Positions 1 through 11,364 of a stretch of 64,000 nt of DNA are shown here, piece after piece (the first letter of the stretch is position 1; each line of letters opens with the position of its first letter). The stretch is from assembly GCA_027924645.1 (NCBI GenBank), contig BSBN01001017.1, positions 4,676,501-4,740,500 of the forward strand. The letters are read 5' to 3'. The notes beneath the pieces were generated by a model that did not search any database, was not told the origin of the DNA, and worked only from the letters and a program-made list of their open reading frames with translations. The translations under genes were made by a program, and so were the position numbers. The DNA comes from Cunninghamia lanceolata. Its lineage: Eukaryota; Streptophyta; Pinopsida; Cupressales; Cupressaceae.

Positions 1-114
1 TATCAGTGACATAACCACGTTGGAGAGTACCTTGAGCCAGTCTGAAACACTTTCGGGTGTTTTCGCTTGGAAGCAAAACCTGAGTATAGGAATACAAACA
101 TTGGTGGACAAAGA

Positions 115-325
115 AAATCATAAATCTGTTGGTCCAATTTTGGATCTGATTTGAGGTCGTGAATATCAGACAGAGAAAGTTCCTACATTCTAAAGATAAA
201 ATCATAAATCTGCTAGTCCAATTTGAGATCCAATTTGAGGTCATGAAGCTCTGACAGAGAAAGTTCCTACATTCTAAAGATAAAATCATAAATCTGCTTG
301 GTCCAATTTGAGGTCCAATTGTAAG
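115..325. repeat. 84-bp tandem repeat, about 2.5 copies
   Basis: The block starting AAATCATAAATCTG recurs at 115, 199 and 283, an exact spacing of 84 bp, with only scattered differences between copies. No coding potential is seen. The flanks (1-114 and 326-600) show nothing recognisable. Confidence 0.85.
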
Positions 326-823
326 GATTTGTCTTTTTAATTATACTTTCTGACATTTGTCTTTATACAAATTGTTACTTTAGAATTATGGTATTGCTTT
401 TCTTCTAATGTTTTCAACCCTCATTTTAGGGAAGAGCTTCGAAGATGGTTCCTTCAGATGGAGACTACACTTTTTCACTATAGGTTTCATCTAGAAACAC
501 TAGAAGCTTAGGTACTGTCATACTCAGAGCAAAAGTAGGAGTCATGCAATGACAAGATACCCATTTTTGGAGCTTTGGTTAAGAACTTTAAATGTTTGGC
601 TATGTGCACAAAGAATGTTCATGGAGTGCAAACTTCCTTACAAAGCAATTACCACAACAGAGTTTGAGGTGAATTGCACCTACTATTTTATGTTGATATG
701 GATATGTTCTAACTTGTAGTTAATTATTGTAGCATAACAGATAGGCTAAATAGTTGTTCATAGACCATTGTTGCTAATTCAAAATTGCTATACCTTATTC
801 TAGGAGCAAATCACAGGGGGAGT

Positions 824-1210
824 CTATACATAAGACACCATTGTTTCAAATTCAAAATTATTGGCTCTTTCACAATTGTTTTCTTCATTTATTTGATCTA
901 AGATAGCCTGTTGCATAGAAGATGCTCTCAAAATCATAGTAAAATTCTTTATTCTAGGAAGAATGTTTAGAATCTTCCCATCATAACAATGAACAAAAGC
1001 ATCAGTCATTAACCTGAACTTTGCAAGAGTTTCATCAAATTCTACTTTTCCACTTTCTTTTCCATTCTGAATTTTATTCCCAATTTCATCCATGAAGAAC
1101 TTCCTTAGCCTATAGATCCTATTGTTAGCCATAACTTTACCAGGTGTTGAGGATAGCTTTGAGTTTTTACCCAAGCAGCAATTGACAAAATTTGGCCTTA
1201 CCAGATACAA
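824..1210 (-). pseudogene. Unrecognised 128-aa ORF, left arm of the palindrome
   Basis: An open frame of 128 codons on the minus strand. It matches the 127-codon plus-strand ORF at 1461-1844 almost residue for residue, with one extra Phe and about a dozen substitutions. The protein is basic, apparently soluble and mostly helix-compatible, with no signal peptide or membrane segment. I do not recognise a family. It is probably a fragment of a host gene or transposon gene caught in the inverted duplication. The ATG may be internal to a longer former exon. It is called a pseudogene because nothing suggests independent expression, though the frame is intact. Confidence 0.4.
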
Positions 1211-1460
1211 TGTGTTGAAAAGCTTTTTGAAGTTATTCTAGAAAAGAGTTCCTGAGAGTATAATGCACAGTTTTGAATTAACCTTTTTGTATGAATTCCA
1301 TTGTATCTGGTAAGGCTGAATTTTGACAAAAAGTAGCAATTGACAAAATTCAACCTTACTAGATACAATGGAATTCATGCAAAAAGGTTAATTCAAAATT
1401 GCGCATGTTATACTCTTAGGAACTCTTTTCCAAAATAACTTCAAAGAGTTTTTCAACACA

Positions 1461-1844
1461 TTGTATCTGGTAAGGCCAAATTTTGTCAATTGTTGCTTGG
1501 GTAAAAACTCGAAGCTATCCTCGACACCTGGTAAAGTTATGGCTAACGGCAGGATCTATAGGCTGAGGAAGTTCATGGATGAAATTGGGAATAAAATTCA
1601 GAATGGAAAAGAGAGTGGAAAAGTAGAATTTGATGAAACTCTTGCAAAGTTCAGGTTAATGATTGATGCTTTTGTTCATTGTTATGATGGAAAGATTCAG
1701 AACAGTCTTCTTGAAATAAAGGATTTTACTGTGATTTTGAGAGCATCTTCTATACAACAGGCTGTCTTAGATCAAATAAATGAAGCAAACAATTGTGAAA
1801 GAGCCATCAATTTTGAATTTGAAACAATGGTGTCTTATGTATAG
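1461..1844 (+). pseudogene. Unrecognised 127-aa ORF, right arm of the palindrome
   Basis: This is the mirror copy of the minus-strand ORF at 824-1210. Both arms keep the frame open for the full length and end in the same residues (FETMVSYV). Conservation of the frame in both arms may reflect a recent duplication rather than selection. The central part (RLRKFMDEIGNKIQNGKESG) is charged and probably helical. No known domain is recognised. The two ORFs are transcribed away from the palindrome centre, so each would be antisense to the other in a read-through RNA. Confidence 0.4.
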
Positions 1845-2069
1845 ACTCCCCTTGTGATTTACTCCTAGAATAAGGTATAGCAATTTTGAATTAGAAACAA
1901 TGGTTTATGAACTTCTATTTAGCCTATCTGTTATGCTACAACAATTAACAACAAGTTAGAACATATCCATATTAGCATAAAATAGTAGGTGCAATTCACC
2001 TCAAACTCTGTTGTGGTAATTTCTTTGTAAGGAAGTTTGAACTCCTCCATGAACATTCTGTGTGCACAT

Positions 2070-2984
2070 CAATATGTTGGTTATTATCTAGATCTCCTTT
2101 ATGATCAAAAGAATAGTGAAGTTCATTGCATAACTCATGACCATTTTGCAGTGCTATGAACCAGTGCTCTTTTACTTCTTACTCACTATGTTCTCAATCA
2201 CCATGTGCAAATGACTTAGAGGACAGATCTTTGATTTCAATGGCCTTGCATAACACTTGAAGAAATTTCCATTCATGCCTTAGCATTTAATAACCATATA
2301 AGGCATATGAAACATAGCTTATTGAAATCATTGTTGACACAAAACTCCTAAAGATCACCACCCTAGACTACTAGACAACTTCCTCCATTCATGTCACAAT
2401 GCAAGGTCCCTATAGGTTGAAAGTATTGCCCTTGAAAACATACCACTGTATTGATAATGTCTTGAGGACTAAGGGTCCCACTTGGAGATAAAGAATAATC
2501 TCATATGCATTCATTCTCAGGTTCATATTTCAATTTTTTATATTTATGTGCAGCTTCTAATGAGCTTGGTGAACTACATTGTGTAAAATGAGAAGCTCCT
2601 TCAGCCAATTATGTTGTTTCCTAAAGTTGATGGCATGGAAGAATCTGCAGCACTATCTTCCAACATTGAAATCACTAACCTTCAAAACAAAGATACTAGG
2701 ACTGTCCCTTCAACATTTGTGAAGTCACTGCCTTAATCAAATTGGTCACTATCCTTTCATCATCTTTGTTTGGTATTTTACTATACTATGACAGTCCTCT
2801 CAAAATGACCACCATATCGTGATTGTGAAAATTCTGAACCTGTCACTTGGACAGTCAAAACTTCCACCTCACAGCCATAAGAATAAGATACACTGAGAAT
2901 GCACAGTCCCAAGTAAGTGTATCAGACTCGGTAATCCTTGTTTTTTGTCATATGTTGTAGTTACAAGTGCCCTGCTAGACATAC
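2070..2984. other. No recognisable gene
   Basis: About 0.9 kb with short broken frames only. No repeat, RNA gene or transposon end is recognised. It lies between the palindrome and the first PPR fragment. Confidence 0.5.
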
Positions 2985-3060
2985 ATGAAAATGTGGAAGC
3001 ATAGACAAGGCAAGCGAACTATTTCAAAAAATGCTTCAAAGAAATGTGATATCATGGATA
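2985..3060 (+). pseudogene. PPR repeat fragment, plus strand
   Basis: The plus strand reads as the end of one PPR motif and the start of the next: C-G-S-I-D-K-A-S-E-L-F, then QRNVISW. This is the same consensus seen in the PPR pseudogenes at 14 kb and 37 kb, which lie on the other strand. The reading stops at a hairpin repeat that begins a few bases later. Only about 25 codons remain, so it is a broken copy. Confidence 0.75.
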
Positions 3061-3064
3061 CCCG

Positions 3065-3154
3065 CTCTCCCGCAAGCACTTCAAGTCATTCCTGCAGTGA
3101 TGCGGGGCTTTCCCGCATCACCACAGGCATGACTTGAAGTGCTTGTGGGAGAGT
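3065..3154. repeat. GC-rich hairpin repeat, copy 1
   Basis: Two arms of about 43 bp (3065-3107 and 3112-3154) around a 4-5-base loop. The arm begins CTCTCCCGCAAGCACTTC. Copy 1 has a few mismatches between arms. Near-identical hairpins occur at 3261-3352 and 36778-36866, each touching PPR coding sequence at the VISW codons. The GC content is far above the surroundings. Confidence 0.9.
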
Positions 3155-3260
3155 TGGTGATGCGGGGCTTTCCCAAAAATATGGCTTTACACAAATATAT
3201 TATGGAAAATTGGCTTGCTTCTTTGTTTATCTCAGGAATTAGATACCCCCGCATCACCCG

Positions 3261-3352
3261 CTCTCCCGCAAGCACTTCAAGTCATGCCTGCGGTGATGCA
3301 GGGAAGCCCCCCTGCATCACCGCAGGCATGACTTGAAGTGCTTGCGGGAGAG
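3261..3352. repeat. GC-rich hairpin repeat, copy 2 (perfect arms)
   Basis: The arms 3261-3303 and 3310-3352 are perfect 43-bp reverse complements with a 6-base loop. This is the best preserved of the three copies. It directly abuts the minus-strand PPR remnant that begins at about 3355. The extra module GCATCACC on its outer side also occurs by copy 3. Confidence 0.92.
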
Positions 3353-3354
3353 TG

Positions 3355-3660
3355 GCTATCCGTGATATCACAGGCAAGATGCTGGCAAAGGTTGTCAAAT
3401 TTGGATTTACACCTGCTAATTACATTTGCTTGAAAGTTTCTAAAGCCGTTTCAAAAAATCCATTTTGTGCATATCCTACAATCATTGCATTCCAAGAGAT
3501 GACATCTCTTTGAGCCATTCCATCAAACTGTTCATGTTCCTTATCTATTTATACACATTTTGCATACATGTCTACCAGAGCATTTCCAACTATAATATCT
3601 GACAAAAATCCCCCTTCCATTATGTTATGATGGATATCCATACCCTGTTCCAAAGCTCCC
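3355..3660 (-). pseudogene. PPR pseudogene fragment (3' part, cut by retrotransposon)
   Basis: Minus-strand translation gives about one PLS triplet of PPR motifs: GALEQGMDIH, a degenerate MYAKC-type motif, QRDVISWNAMI and a CxQ-type AGV.P segment, with in-frame stops and changed residues. At 3660 the sequence stops at CTCCC, the target duplication of the gypsy element. The same PPR sentence resumes at 14498 after the second CTCCC. So this piece and 14498-14940 were one gene before insertion. PPR proteins bind organelle RNA; this copy cannot encode one. Confidence 0.85.
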
Positions 3661-6600
3661 TATAACATCCAAGTTCTAAAAACATAGTAAAACCAAAAAT
3701 TTACCATAGAGTAAATCAACAAGGTAAAAATGAGATAGAGAAATTTTTTCTTTTATTCAACATATAATCAGGTAACTACAATTACAAGATTTCTCTTTAC
3801 AAAATACAATAAACCATATTGTGTTTCTCAATTACAAGTATTACAAATGTATATCAATTACATATACAAATTTTGGAATAAATACTGCTTTTGAATATCT
3901 GACATCTTTATCACAAGTATTGGCATGTTTCCTTCTTGGAGAGAGAGTATCTTTCCAGTGATTTACCTCCATCCAAAGACCAGCGGTCTCCCACACATCT
4001 TCCACATAGGAAGTGGCCCTACCCTTCACGGGGAACATAGACCTTATGTGACTAGTGGTAATTTGCCTTTCCCGAGTACATAGTGTTGTATCCTACTCAA
4101 TTCTATCAACCATACAACCCTAGATACCCTCTAGCTAAGTATGATTTCTGATAGGATGAGAAATCTAGATACAGTGAACCGATAATGCATGCAGAAAACA
4201 AATGTGTTACTTTGGCCAAAAGTTTTTAATAACAATATCATTCATAATGAACGTAGTCGTTGTGTTCACCCACCCCTACTTGACTTGGATACTGTCGTAT
4301 TCTCGCAGTTTATTCACTCCAACTCTGACCATGTAAAAAGTTTAATCATTGCGTTATGATAATAGTATCTTTTGACTTAAATAAGTTTATATGACATAAC
4401 TATTCAATTGATTTATAATCGACTCTAGGGTTTACCTATTATCTTTTTGTTAACATGATATTACAATATAACCATATCTCTTACCTAGGAGACCTAGATT
4501 CAGAAATGACCCTTGATTAACTCAACCAAGGTTAAGAATACTATAGTTCTTTAAATAGATAATATCTCCTATACAAAGGAACGTAGAATAACTTTGATAA
4601 TGTGATATAAATAAAACATACCCTGAATATATCTCCCTACAAGGTCATTCTCTAGTAGACTTAGCCTACTCCATTGTATTGGATCTTTCTAGGAATAATA
4701 TTATCAAAAAGATAAATAAATATTTAAGGGTTCTCCTATAAACCTTATTTCCATCTACCATAATATCTCTAAGTTACTTTCATTCGAAGAGAACGATAAT
4801 TGTCTCAACGATTCCTATGAATCTAAGTTCTCATGGATAGAAATCATTTCCGTTATTTTTATGTAGAATCTAAACAAGAAAAATACATTAAATTAGTATT
4901 ACCCCAACTCAAGGTCTAAACTATTCTACTCAAAACTAAGAGTATACTATCAATGTTCAATCAACTCTAATAAAATTCGAGAGTCTATTGTTTGATTATC
5001 TCACAACCATTTCATTGGTTGCTACAAACTTATTCAATATAAAAATTGTTTTTCAAGCTCATGACAACTATGACAATCTCCTACTATGATGATCGTTTTA
5101 TCTTCCATACTATGATTTGATATGATTATCGGTTAAAAATCAAAAAGTAAATGGTCGATTCAGAATACTATAACAACGTACTCACTTGTATTACCAAGCA
5201 TCGGCCATAGAATTTGCATTCGTTGCCTTATCGATTTCAGAAAATAGATCAAAATAGTTTAATTAAAAATGTTATCTGCATTTCCCTAAATCGACACTTA
5301 ATAGTTTATGACTAAATACTCAAAGCATACAGGAGGTTATGTAGGAGTCAAAGACAACACTGAGAGGGGGGTGAGTCAGTGTTGTGTGAATTTTCAAATC
5401 TTTTTCAAACTTTAACTTGCAGAGCATAAAGGTGAGAAAGTTATCATTGAATTGTCAAACACATATGCACATAACTTTGTCAAACACATAAACAAAACTC
5501 ATGAGTAAAACATACAATCATAGAGAGATGATTAAGACACAAGAATTGCATGAGTGGAAAACCCTCCAGGGGTAGAAAAACCACTCCAGAATTGCCTCAC
5601 TGGCTTAACTGAAAAACATGCCTCACTGGCAATACAAATTGTATCTAGGAGCACCAACTCCTTATGGAGCACCAACTCCAATACCAAATAGAAGCACCCA
5701 CTTCCAACACTGATATACCTGATTGGTAAACAAATAGGTCTCATTGACCTACAAGCCTCACTGGCTAATACAAGGCCTCACTGGCAAACTGAATCTTCAC
5801 TGGAAGTAATAAACAAGTTCAGAGGGACACTCTGTTTCAGTCAATACAAAACATACGTCTGTCTAATGGCCATTCTATTCAAAATCAATCCTTTTTCTGG
5901 ATCCCCTCAACCACACTGCATATTCTGTATGTTTCATCTCTGTCTTACTAGTTTCAATGTCTTGATCAATCAAATTCATGATTCATGCACCTGATTGTCA
6001 TTGCGATTGCATATTGTCTTTCTAATCACCTTGTCAATCTCTGTATCTATATTTGATCCCTGTCAGTTCATCATCTCATCATCTATCTTATTAAACCACA
6101 CAACTCTATATTCAAAAACATCTGTAATATCATTAAATAAAATCTGAATATGTTTTCACAATCCATCACAATGCACTTTCAAAAACCCTTCATATTCTCT
6201 GCTCTATTTTTAAAACGAAATATCTTCCCGTCAATTCTATGCATTAAAAAAGATTTTGATCTTCCTCTTCTCTGTACATGATCCTTCACATTCTTTGACA
6301 TTTCAATTTGGACAATTTCTGTATTCAATATTATCCCTGCAAATAAAATCTTCAATTTGATTTTCTCACAAGACAAAAACATCATTCAATCCTGTTGATC
6401 TTCCTCAAAAATATCTTCATGAAAACCTTTCATATTCTATATCTGTGAAGAAATTACTTTTCTCTTCATGTCTATGACTGTTCATTTTCTTCCTCTCTTC
6501 CTCTTTGCAAATTCCTGCAATCTTATTTCATCTTCAATAAAATCAAAAAATCAATTCATCTTTGAAAACCAATCTGCCTCAAAAAAAATCTTCAATCTGT

Positions 6601-9510
6601 AAAGAATCTTTCTCATTGCATCATTGTTATCTCTGCAATTTTTCATAAAATACTTTTCTAAATTCTTCAATAGTTTTCTAAAAAAAATTGCTTTTAAAAA
6701 GCAATAGCAATCTCCTATAAAGGCTCCTTAATTCTATAATGAATCTTAAGCCATTTAATTAAAAATGGAAATTTAAAAGAAGTTTCCAAAAATCTTTTAT
6801 AAAAAAATGTGCCCACTTATATCGGGCTCCCTCCTTATACCATGTACCTTTTATTTAAATGTCATAAAATATGACATACTAAAGTTTCTAAGTTTAAACA
6901 AAAAAACAAACCTTCCCTTTTTGAATATACCGCGGGCTCTTCACAAAGCAATTTCAATTGTTTTAAACTCATAAAATCCTTAATGAAATTCGCGCTCCAA
7001 AAAACATGTGAAGAGAGTCATTTGAAATGATTTCCCGCCCGAGCACTTTTGGAAGAGACCGATGGAGTCGGTTAGGAGTATGAGATGGGCCGGTCACCGC
7101 CATGACTAGAGACCCCTCCAAACGGTGGTATTTAAGTTGTAAACCCGCTATAATAAGTCACCTCCCAAATAGATTTAAAAGTGTATGACAGGTAGAAGGT
7201 TTAGAGATTATTTAGAGTTGATAATACCTCTTTAGTCATCCTTATTGCAATGTCAAAAACACCACATCAAACTGATCACCTTACCCTCGAGTATGTCTGA
7301 TTGATATCAGTACACATTATCTAAACATCAAATTCAAGGCACCCTTGAAAAGATAAACTCTTTTGAGCCATGAGCAAAAAGATTTAATACTTCAACATAT
7401 ACGATTTAAGCACCTGAGATTACCTCCATCATAATAAAAACTTAGACAATTGAAAACCTCAAATGATCTCCAAAAACATATCTCTGTGAAATGATTGATC
7501 ATCTCTTGCAATCAATACTACTTTATAATGTAACCTTGAGAATGAAACAAGCCCTCTCATAAATATGATTATAAATACTTGATCAAGTACTACATACAAA
7601 GTGAACCCTCCAACATAAATACCTTATCTGCACTGGTCTTATTAAACTGAAGCAAGTGAACTTTGTCAAGCCAAGATCAATCATACATTGTAACATCAAC
7701 ATGATCAATCTGCGTAAATATGAACATGCATGTAACCCATTTGAGCTCCTTATGTAACCCATTGTAGCATCACAGATCAATATTATCATCAACTCAGTCT
7801 GAATGACACAACACTTTACCATACTGAACAAGCTGTGATATGACAATAGAAAGAACACATGAGATGATGTCTCATACTCCTGCTCCTATCAACAACAAAC
7901 AAGATGATGTACTCCTGATGATGCAAGATCAAACCTGTGAAGTATAAAACCATTCTCTATATCTGCAAGATGATTTCTCATGCTCCTGAACACTTTTGAC
8001 ATCAATGACAACCTCACACCATCAGGTTATACCTCTTTGGCGTACTCACATAATCTCCCAAGACACAATAATGGACAGTCTAAAAAGAATTAGTTGATTT
8101 CCTCATTGTTAATAAACACATGAAACTAAGGAATACCTGGTAATCGATGGTCTTGAGTTGATAATATGTGCAAAAATACACAAAGGTCGACTCTTCTGAT
8201 TGCGTATTCCCTGTCTCCTTTAGCCACGATTCTTCTTTCTGTATATGTTCGATGTCCTTCTCTCAAGTTTTTAACCTTTTTAACATATCCACCATGGCTC
8301 AATCTTAGTCATTGTTATTAATGGCTCAGGAACGACTCCTTTTGAGTCACCTTACTTTGTACCTCCACTTAGATACAGTTGCCAACTTTAATGAATGCAT
8401 AATAGTCCATAACGATTTAGTCTTAACTAACACCAAGTTTTAAGCAAAGTTCCCACATGTTGATGGGAGATAGTCATTCCTTGGCTCGTCGGTTGTGGTG
8501 GTTAATACCACAGTCCTCCTCTTTTGAATGAGGCCGACACATCTCTTAAACTCTGCTGATCATTAAATGATCACTAATAAGTGGTTCGATCCACCACTAA
8601 TATATTTGGAGACTCTTCCTAAATGTAAGCCTTCAACTACTCAAGTATAACATCATTGACTCATTATGAGGTATTATCCTCACTCGATGCATATGCATTT
8701 ACATATTTGATTAAATCAAATATGATTCACATAACATCACCTCAATATTAGATAGTTATGGTTTAATCAATAAAATGATAATATTTAAACAAAGGATTAT
8801 GGATATTGTGATTGGGTTGATCTTGTCTCCCCATCACAATCCGTCGACAATATTCATGTCTTCTTAACTCAACAAAAATGTCTTAACATTAAGAATCGTT
8901 TATAACACCTCAAGGGGACTTAATAATAATAAGACAACCATTTTACGACAATAACGTCATAATATTTACATTAAACGTAAATAGTCACAAATCACACTCA
9001 AACAACGTTGTTAACGTTATTAATGACTAAGATGACTTACTACGACTTACAAAGATTTGTAAATAATATTGAGTACCTGTCGATTAGGTTTAGAAGTAAA
9101 CTGACAAGACAAGACTTACCTCTTACGACACATTGGTTCACGTTTTTTTTAAACACTTATACTTGATTTGACAAATAAACCACTCGTAACCCGAGGTCTA
9201 TATTCTGTCCTAGAAATATACTCTCTCTCTCTCTCTCTCTCTTTTCTCTGAGAGTCATCTGATAACCTGTAATCCTATATCAAACTCGTTACCAAACAAA
9301 TTATGATTAGTGCATAATTATTCAAATAATAGATCAAATCTCATAATGCAAATATTAAATCGATAATAACATAATCATTTCCATAATTTCATAAATGACA
9401 TTCTATATAATCCATTTATTTCCTTGTCATTAATCTAAACATCATAATGAATTTACTTATGTCCAAGTAAAAAGTAAAAGTATAGCAAGGCAAATATTGG
9501 GGATGTAACA
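3661..9510 (-). repeat. 3' LTR of the gypsy element, split by an insertion
   Basis: Bases 3661-5339 and 8025-9510 align with 11365-14497 (the 5' LTR) with few differences. Without the insert it is about 3.16 kb. Many differences between the LTRs are CG versus TG or CA, as in the blocks around 9000-9050 and 14005-14050. It also has a (CT)n tract near 9218-9244 that the other LTR lacks. Confidence 0.93.
5340..8024. mobile_element. 2.7-kb LTR (probably solo) nested in the gypsy LTR
   Basis: The intact LTR at 13029-13045 shows the empty site. Here it is interrupted by sequence starting TGTAGGAGTC (5340) and ending ACCATCA (8024), flanked by the perfect 5-bp duplication GGTTA (5335-5339 and 8025-8029). 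No coding ORF and no second internal LTR copy are visible, so a solo LTR of a long-LTR family is the simplest reading. Its first 60 bases contain a G-run, GAGAGGGGGG. Short CCTCACTGGC-type motifs recur at 5580-5800. Confidence 0.85.
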
Positions 9511-9524
9511 TATCCTTCCCCTAA
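9511..9524 (-). promoter_or_regulatory. Polypurine tract of the gypsy element
   Basis: Minus strand TTTAGGGGAAGGATA directly precedes the 3' LTR start TGTTACATCC. Purine-rich, in the right place to prime plus-strand DNA synthesis. Confidence 0.8.
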
Positions 9525-9586
9525 AGATTCATCATCCTTGATGATATAAAGTATTAAAAAGTAACTAAAAAGCAAGTTCATTGTTT

Positions 9587-10948
9587 TCAACTGGTAACAT
9601 CATTAAATAAATGAGGAAACTTTTGATAAAATTTATGGTAATCCTCCCATGTAGCATTTTCTTCATCATATTGGTCCCATTGGACCTTGCATTGCGAGAC
9701 CTCTCTGTTACGCAAGTGGAGCTTGCGCGTTTCTAACACCTTGAGTGGCTCGATCATGACCACCCCTGGGTCTTGCATCTGTAAAGAATTCCAAGTCAAA
9801 ATATGATTATTACCTGCAATATATTTCTTCAAATAAGACACATGAAAAACATTGTGCATTCTAGATAAGCCTGGTGGTAGAGCAATTCTGTAGGCAACCG
9901 GATTGACTACTTCAAGCACTTCAAAGGGTCCTACATATCAAGGGGCTATCTTAGAAGACTTCCCAAACTTAATAGAACTTTTCTGAGGTTTGACCCTCAA
10001 AAGAACTTTTTCTCCAATAGAGAATTGCCTCGGAACACGCTTTACATCCGCATAACTCTTTTGCCTATCATTGGCTTCTGCCAATCTTTTTCTGATCAAC
10101 TTAACTTTCTCTTCCATTTTAGCTAGCATTTTTGGCTTGATGCTAATCCTATCTTCTAGCTTATCCCAGCTTATAGGAGTTCGACATCTTCTTCCATACA
10201 ATGCTTCGAATGGCACCATCCTAATAGCGGAATGATAGGAATTGTTGTAAGCAAATTCTACAAGTGGTAAGTATTCTTCCCACCTATATTGCTGATCCAT
10301 ACAATACATTCACAACAAGTCTTCCAAGACTTGGTTAACTCTCTCAGTTTGCCCATCAATTTCAAGATGGTAAGCTGTACTCACGTTGAGTTTAATCTCT
10401 AGTGCAGAAAACAAAATTTGCCAAAACCTTGACGTTACACCGACATCTCTATCTGAGATTATCTTTTCAGGGAATCCATGCAATCTAAACACCTCGTGCA
10501 CAAATTTGCGAGATAAGATAGGTGCTCCATCAATCAAATTCCATGGTATGAAATGTGCTACCTTTGTGAGTTTATCAACCACCACTAAAATGGCATCATG
10601 TTTATTCCTTGACATAGGAAGACCTTGAACAAAATCCATGCTAATAACTTGCCATTTCCACTTTGGCACATCATGGGGGTACAACAATCCTGCGGGTTGT
10701 TGATGCTCTGCTTTTACCCTTTGACATTCTAAACAGCTTGCTACAAATCTTACAGCATCATTCTTCATACCTTTCCAGAAATAAAGAGGTTTAACATCCA
10801 CTAGAAGTTTGGTTACTCCTGGATGTCCAGAATATGGTGCAGTATGAATTTCTTTCCATACTAGATCCCTTAATCCAGTTGAATCAGAAACATACATTCT
10901 ACCCTTGTACCTTAATAGTCCATCAGACTCATTTTTAGATACATAATC
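9587..10948 (-). pseudogene. gypsy pol remnant: integrase and chromodomain
   Basis: Minus-strand frames give integrase, in order: the zinc-binding H..H..CLEC region, the catalytic core with MDFVQG (first Asp), ISDRD (second Asp) and the Glu-containing H-L-E-I-D-G-Q-T-E-R stretch, then the GPF/Y module and a chromodomain (VQWDQYDEENATWED). The frame is broken by two stops, near 10307 and 9935. At both, the family has Arg in RMY and RYVGPFE contexts, so CGA has become TGA. Upstream, the reading jumps from the gag remnant directly into the end of RNase H/start of integrase, showing a large internal deletion. A chromodomain targets integration to particular chromatin. The protein is not functional. 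Confidence 0.9.
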
Positions 10949-11281
10949 TCAAGGTATATAACCCTCTGACTCGCTATCAGACCTAACTTCTATGATCTCA
11001 ACAGTTGGGGGTATGCGGGGATCTCGCCTAACCATAATTGTTTCCTCATCTTTAATTCTTTCCAAGTACTCCCTTCTCACTCGCTTGATTCGAGTTAAGG
11101 CAGTCGCTAGAGTTTCCGTATCACTTAACCAAATGTCACTCTCATCATTGGTTCCCTCAAAGGTTTTGATAATGGCCTCACATTCTCTTTTTGCTTTAAG
11201 GAAACGTTGACTCATATTAACAGACTTTCTTGTTGTCTTTTTAAGACGTACCATCCTGGCACAAAAATGTTTTTCAAACAT
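10949..11281 (-). pseudogene. gypsy gag N-terminal remnant
   Basis: An open frame of 110 codons just inside the 5' LTR and primer site, where gag starts in this family. It is highly charged with many Lys, Arg and Glu (R.KKTTRKS; EYLERIKDEE) and ends in an acidic SDSESE stretch. No capsid core or CCHC zinc knuckle follows. The frame ends at the deletion that removed the rest of gag and most of pol. Identification rests on position more than on sequence similarity. Confidence 0.55.
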
Positions 11282-11350
11282 TAGATAACCGCATAATGTT
11301 GGCTATAGGCAAGCATAGTGGTCTCATAAGCCCTAGTGCTGAACCTGGTA

Positions 11351-11362
11351 GCTCTGATACCA
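11351..11362 (-). promoter_or_regulatory. Primer binding site for initiator Met tRNA
   Basis: The minus strand reads TGGTATCAGAGC two bases inside the 5' LTR end at 11365. This is the standard plant retroelement site complementary to the 3' end of initiator methionine tRNA, and it fixes the element's orientation. Confidence 0.92.
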
Positions 11363-11364
11363 TA

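Larger units (their letters stand above)
601..2069. repeat. ~1.47-kb near-perfect inverted repeat (palindrome)
   Basis: Sequence from about 601 to 1323 reappears reverse-complemented from about 1342 to 2069, with an unpaired centre of roughly 18 bp near 1333. Matching landmarks are the blocks around 1285-1320 and 1345-1400 at the centre, the ORF blocks 824-1210 and 1461-1844, and the outer ends near 606-660 and 2010-2065. Arms differ by scattered substitutions and small indels. Such foldbacks come from inverted duplication or foldback transposons. A transcript through it would form a ~700-bp double-stranded RNA. Confidence 0.9.

Noticed and set aside
601..2069. Palindrome considered as an LTR pair
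   Set aside because: The copies are inverted, not direct, and there is no TG..CA boundary, primer site or polypurine tract.
3061..3355. Direct/inverted GC-rich repeats considered as a CRISPR array
   Set aside because: Plant nuclear context, only two copies here, each a self-complementary hairpin with unequal spacing and no cas genes.
5340..8024. Considered as a complete small retrotransposon
   Set aside because: No second LTR copy, primer site or coding domain could be found inside; a solo LTR is simpler.
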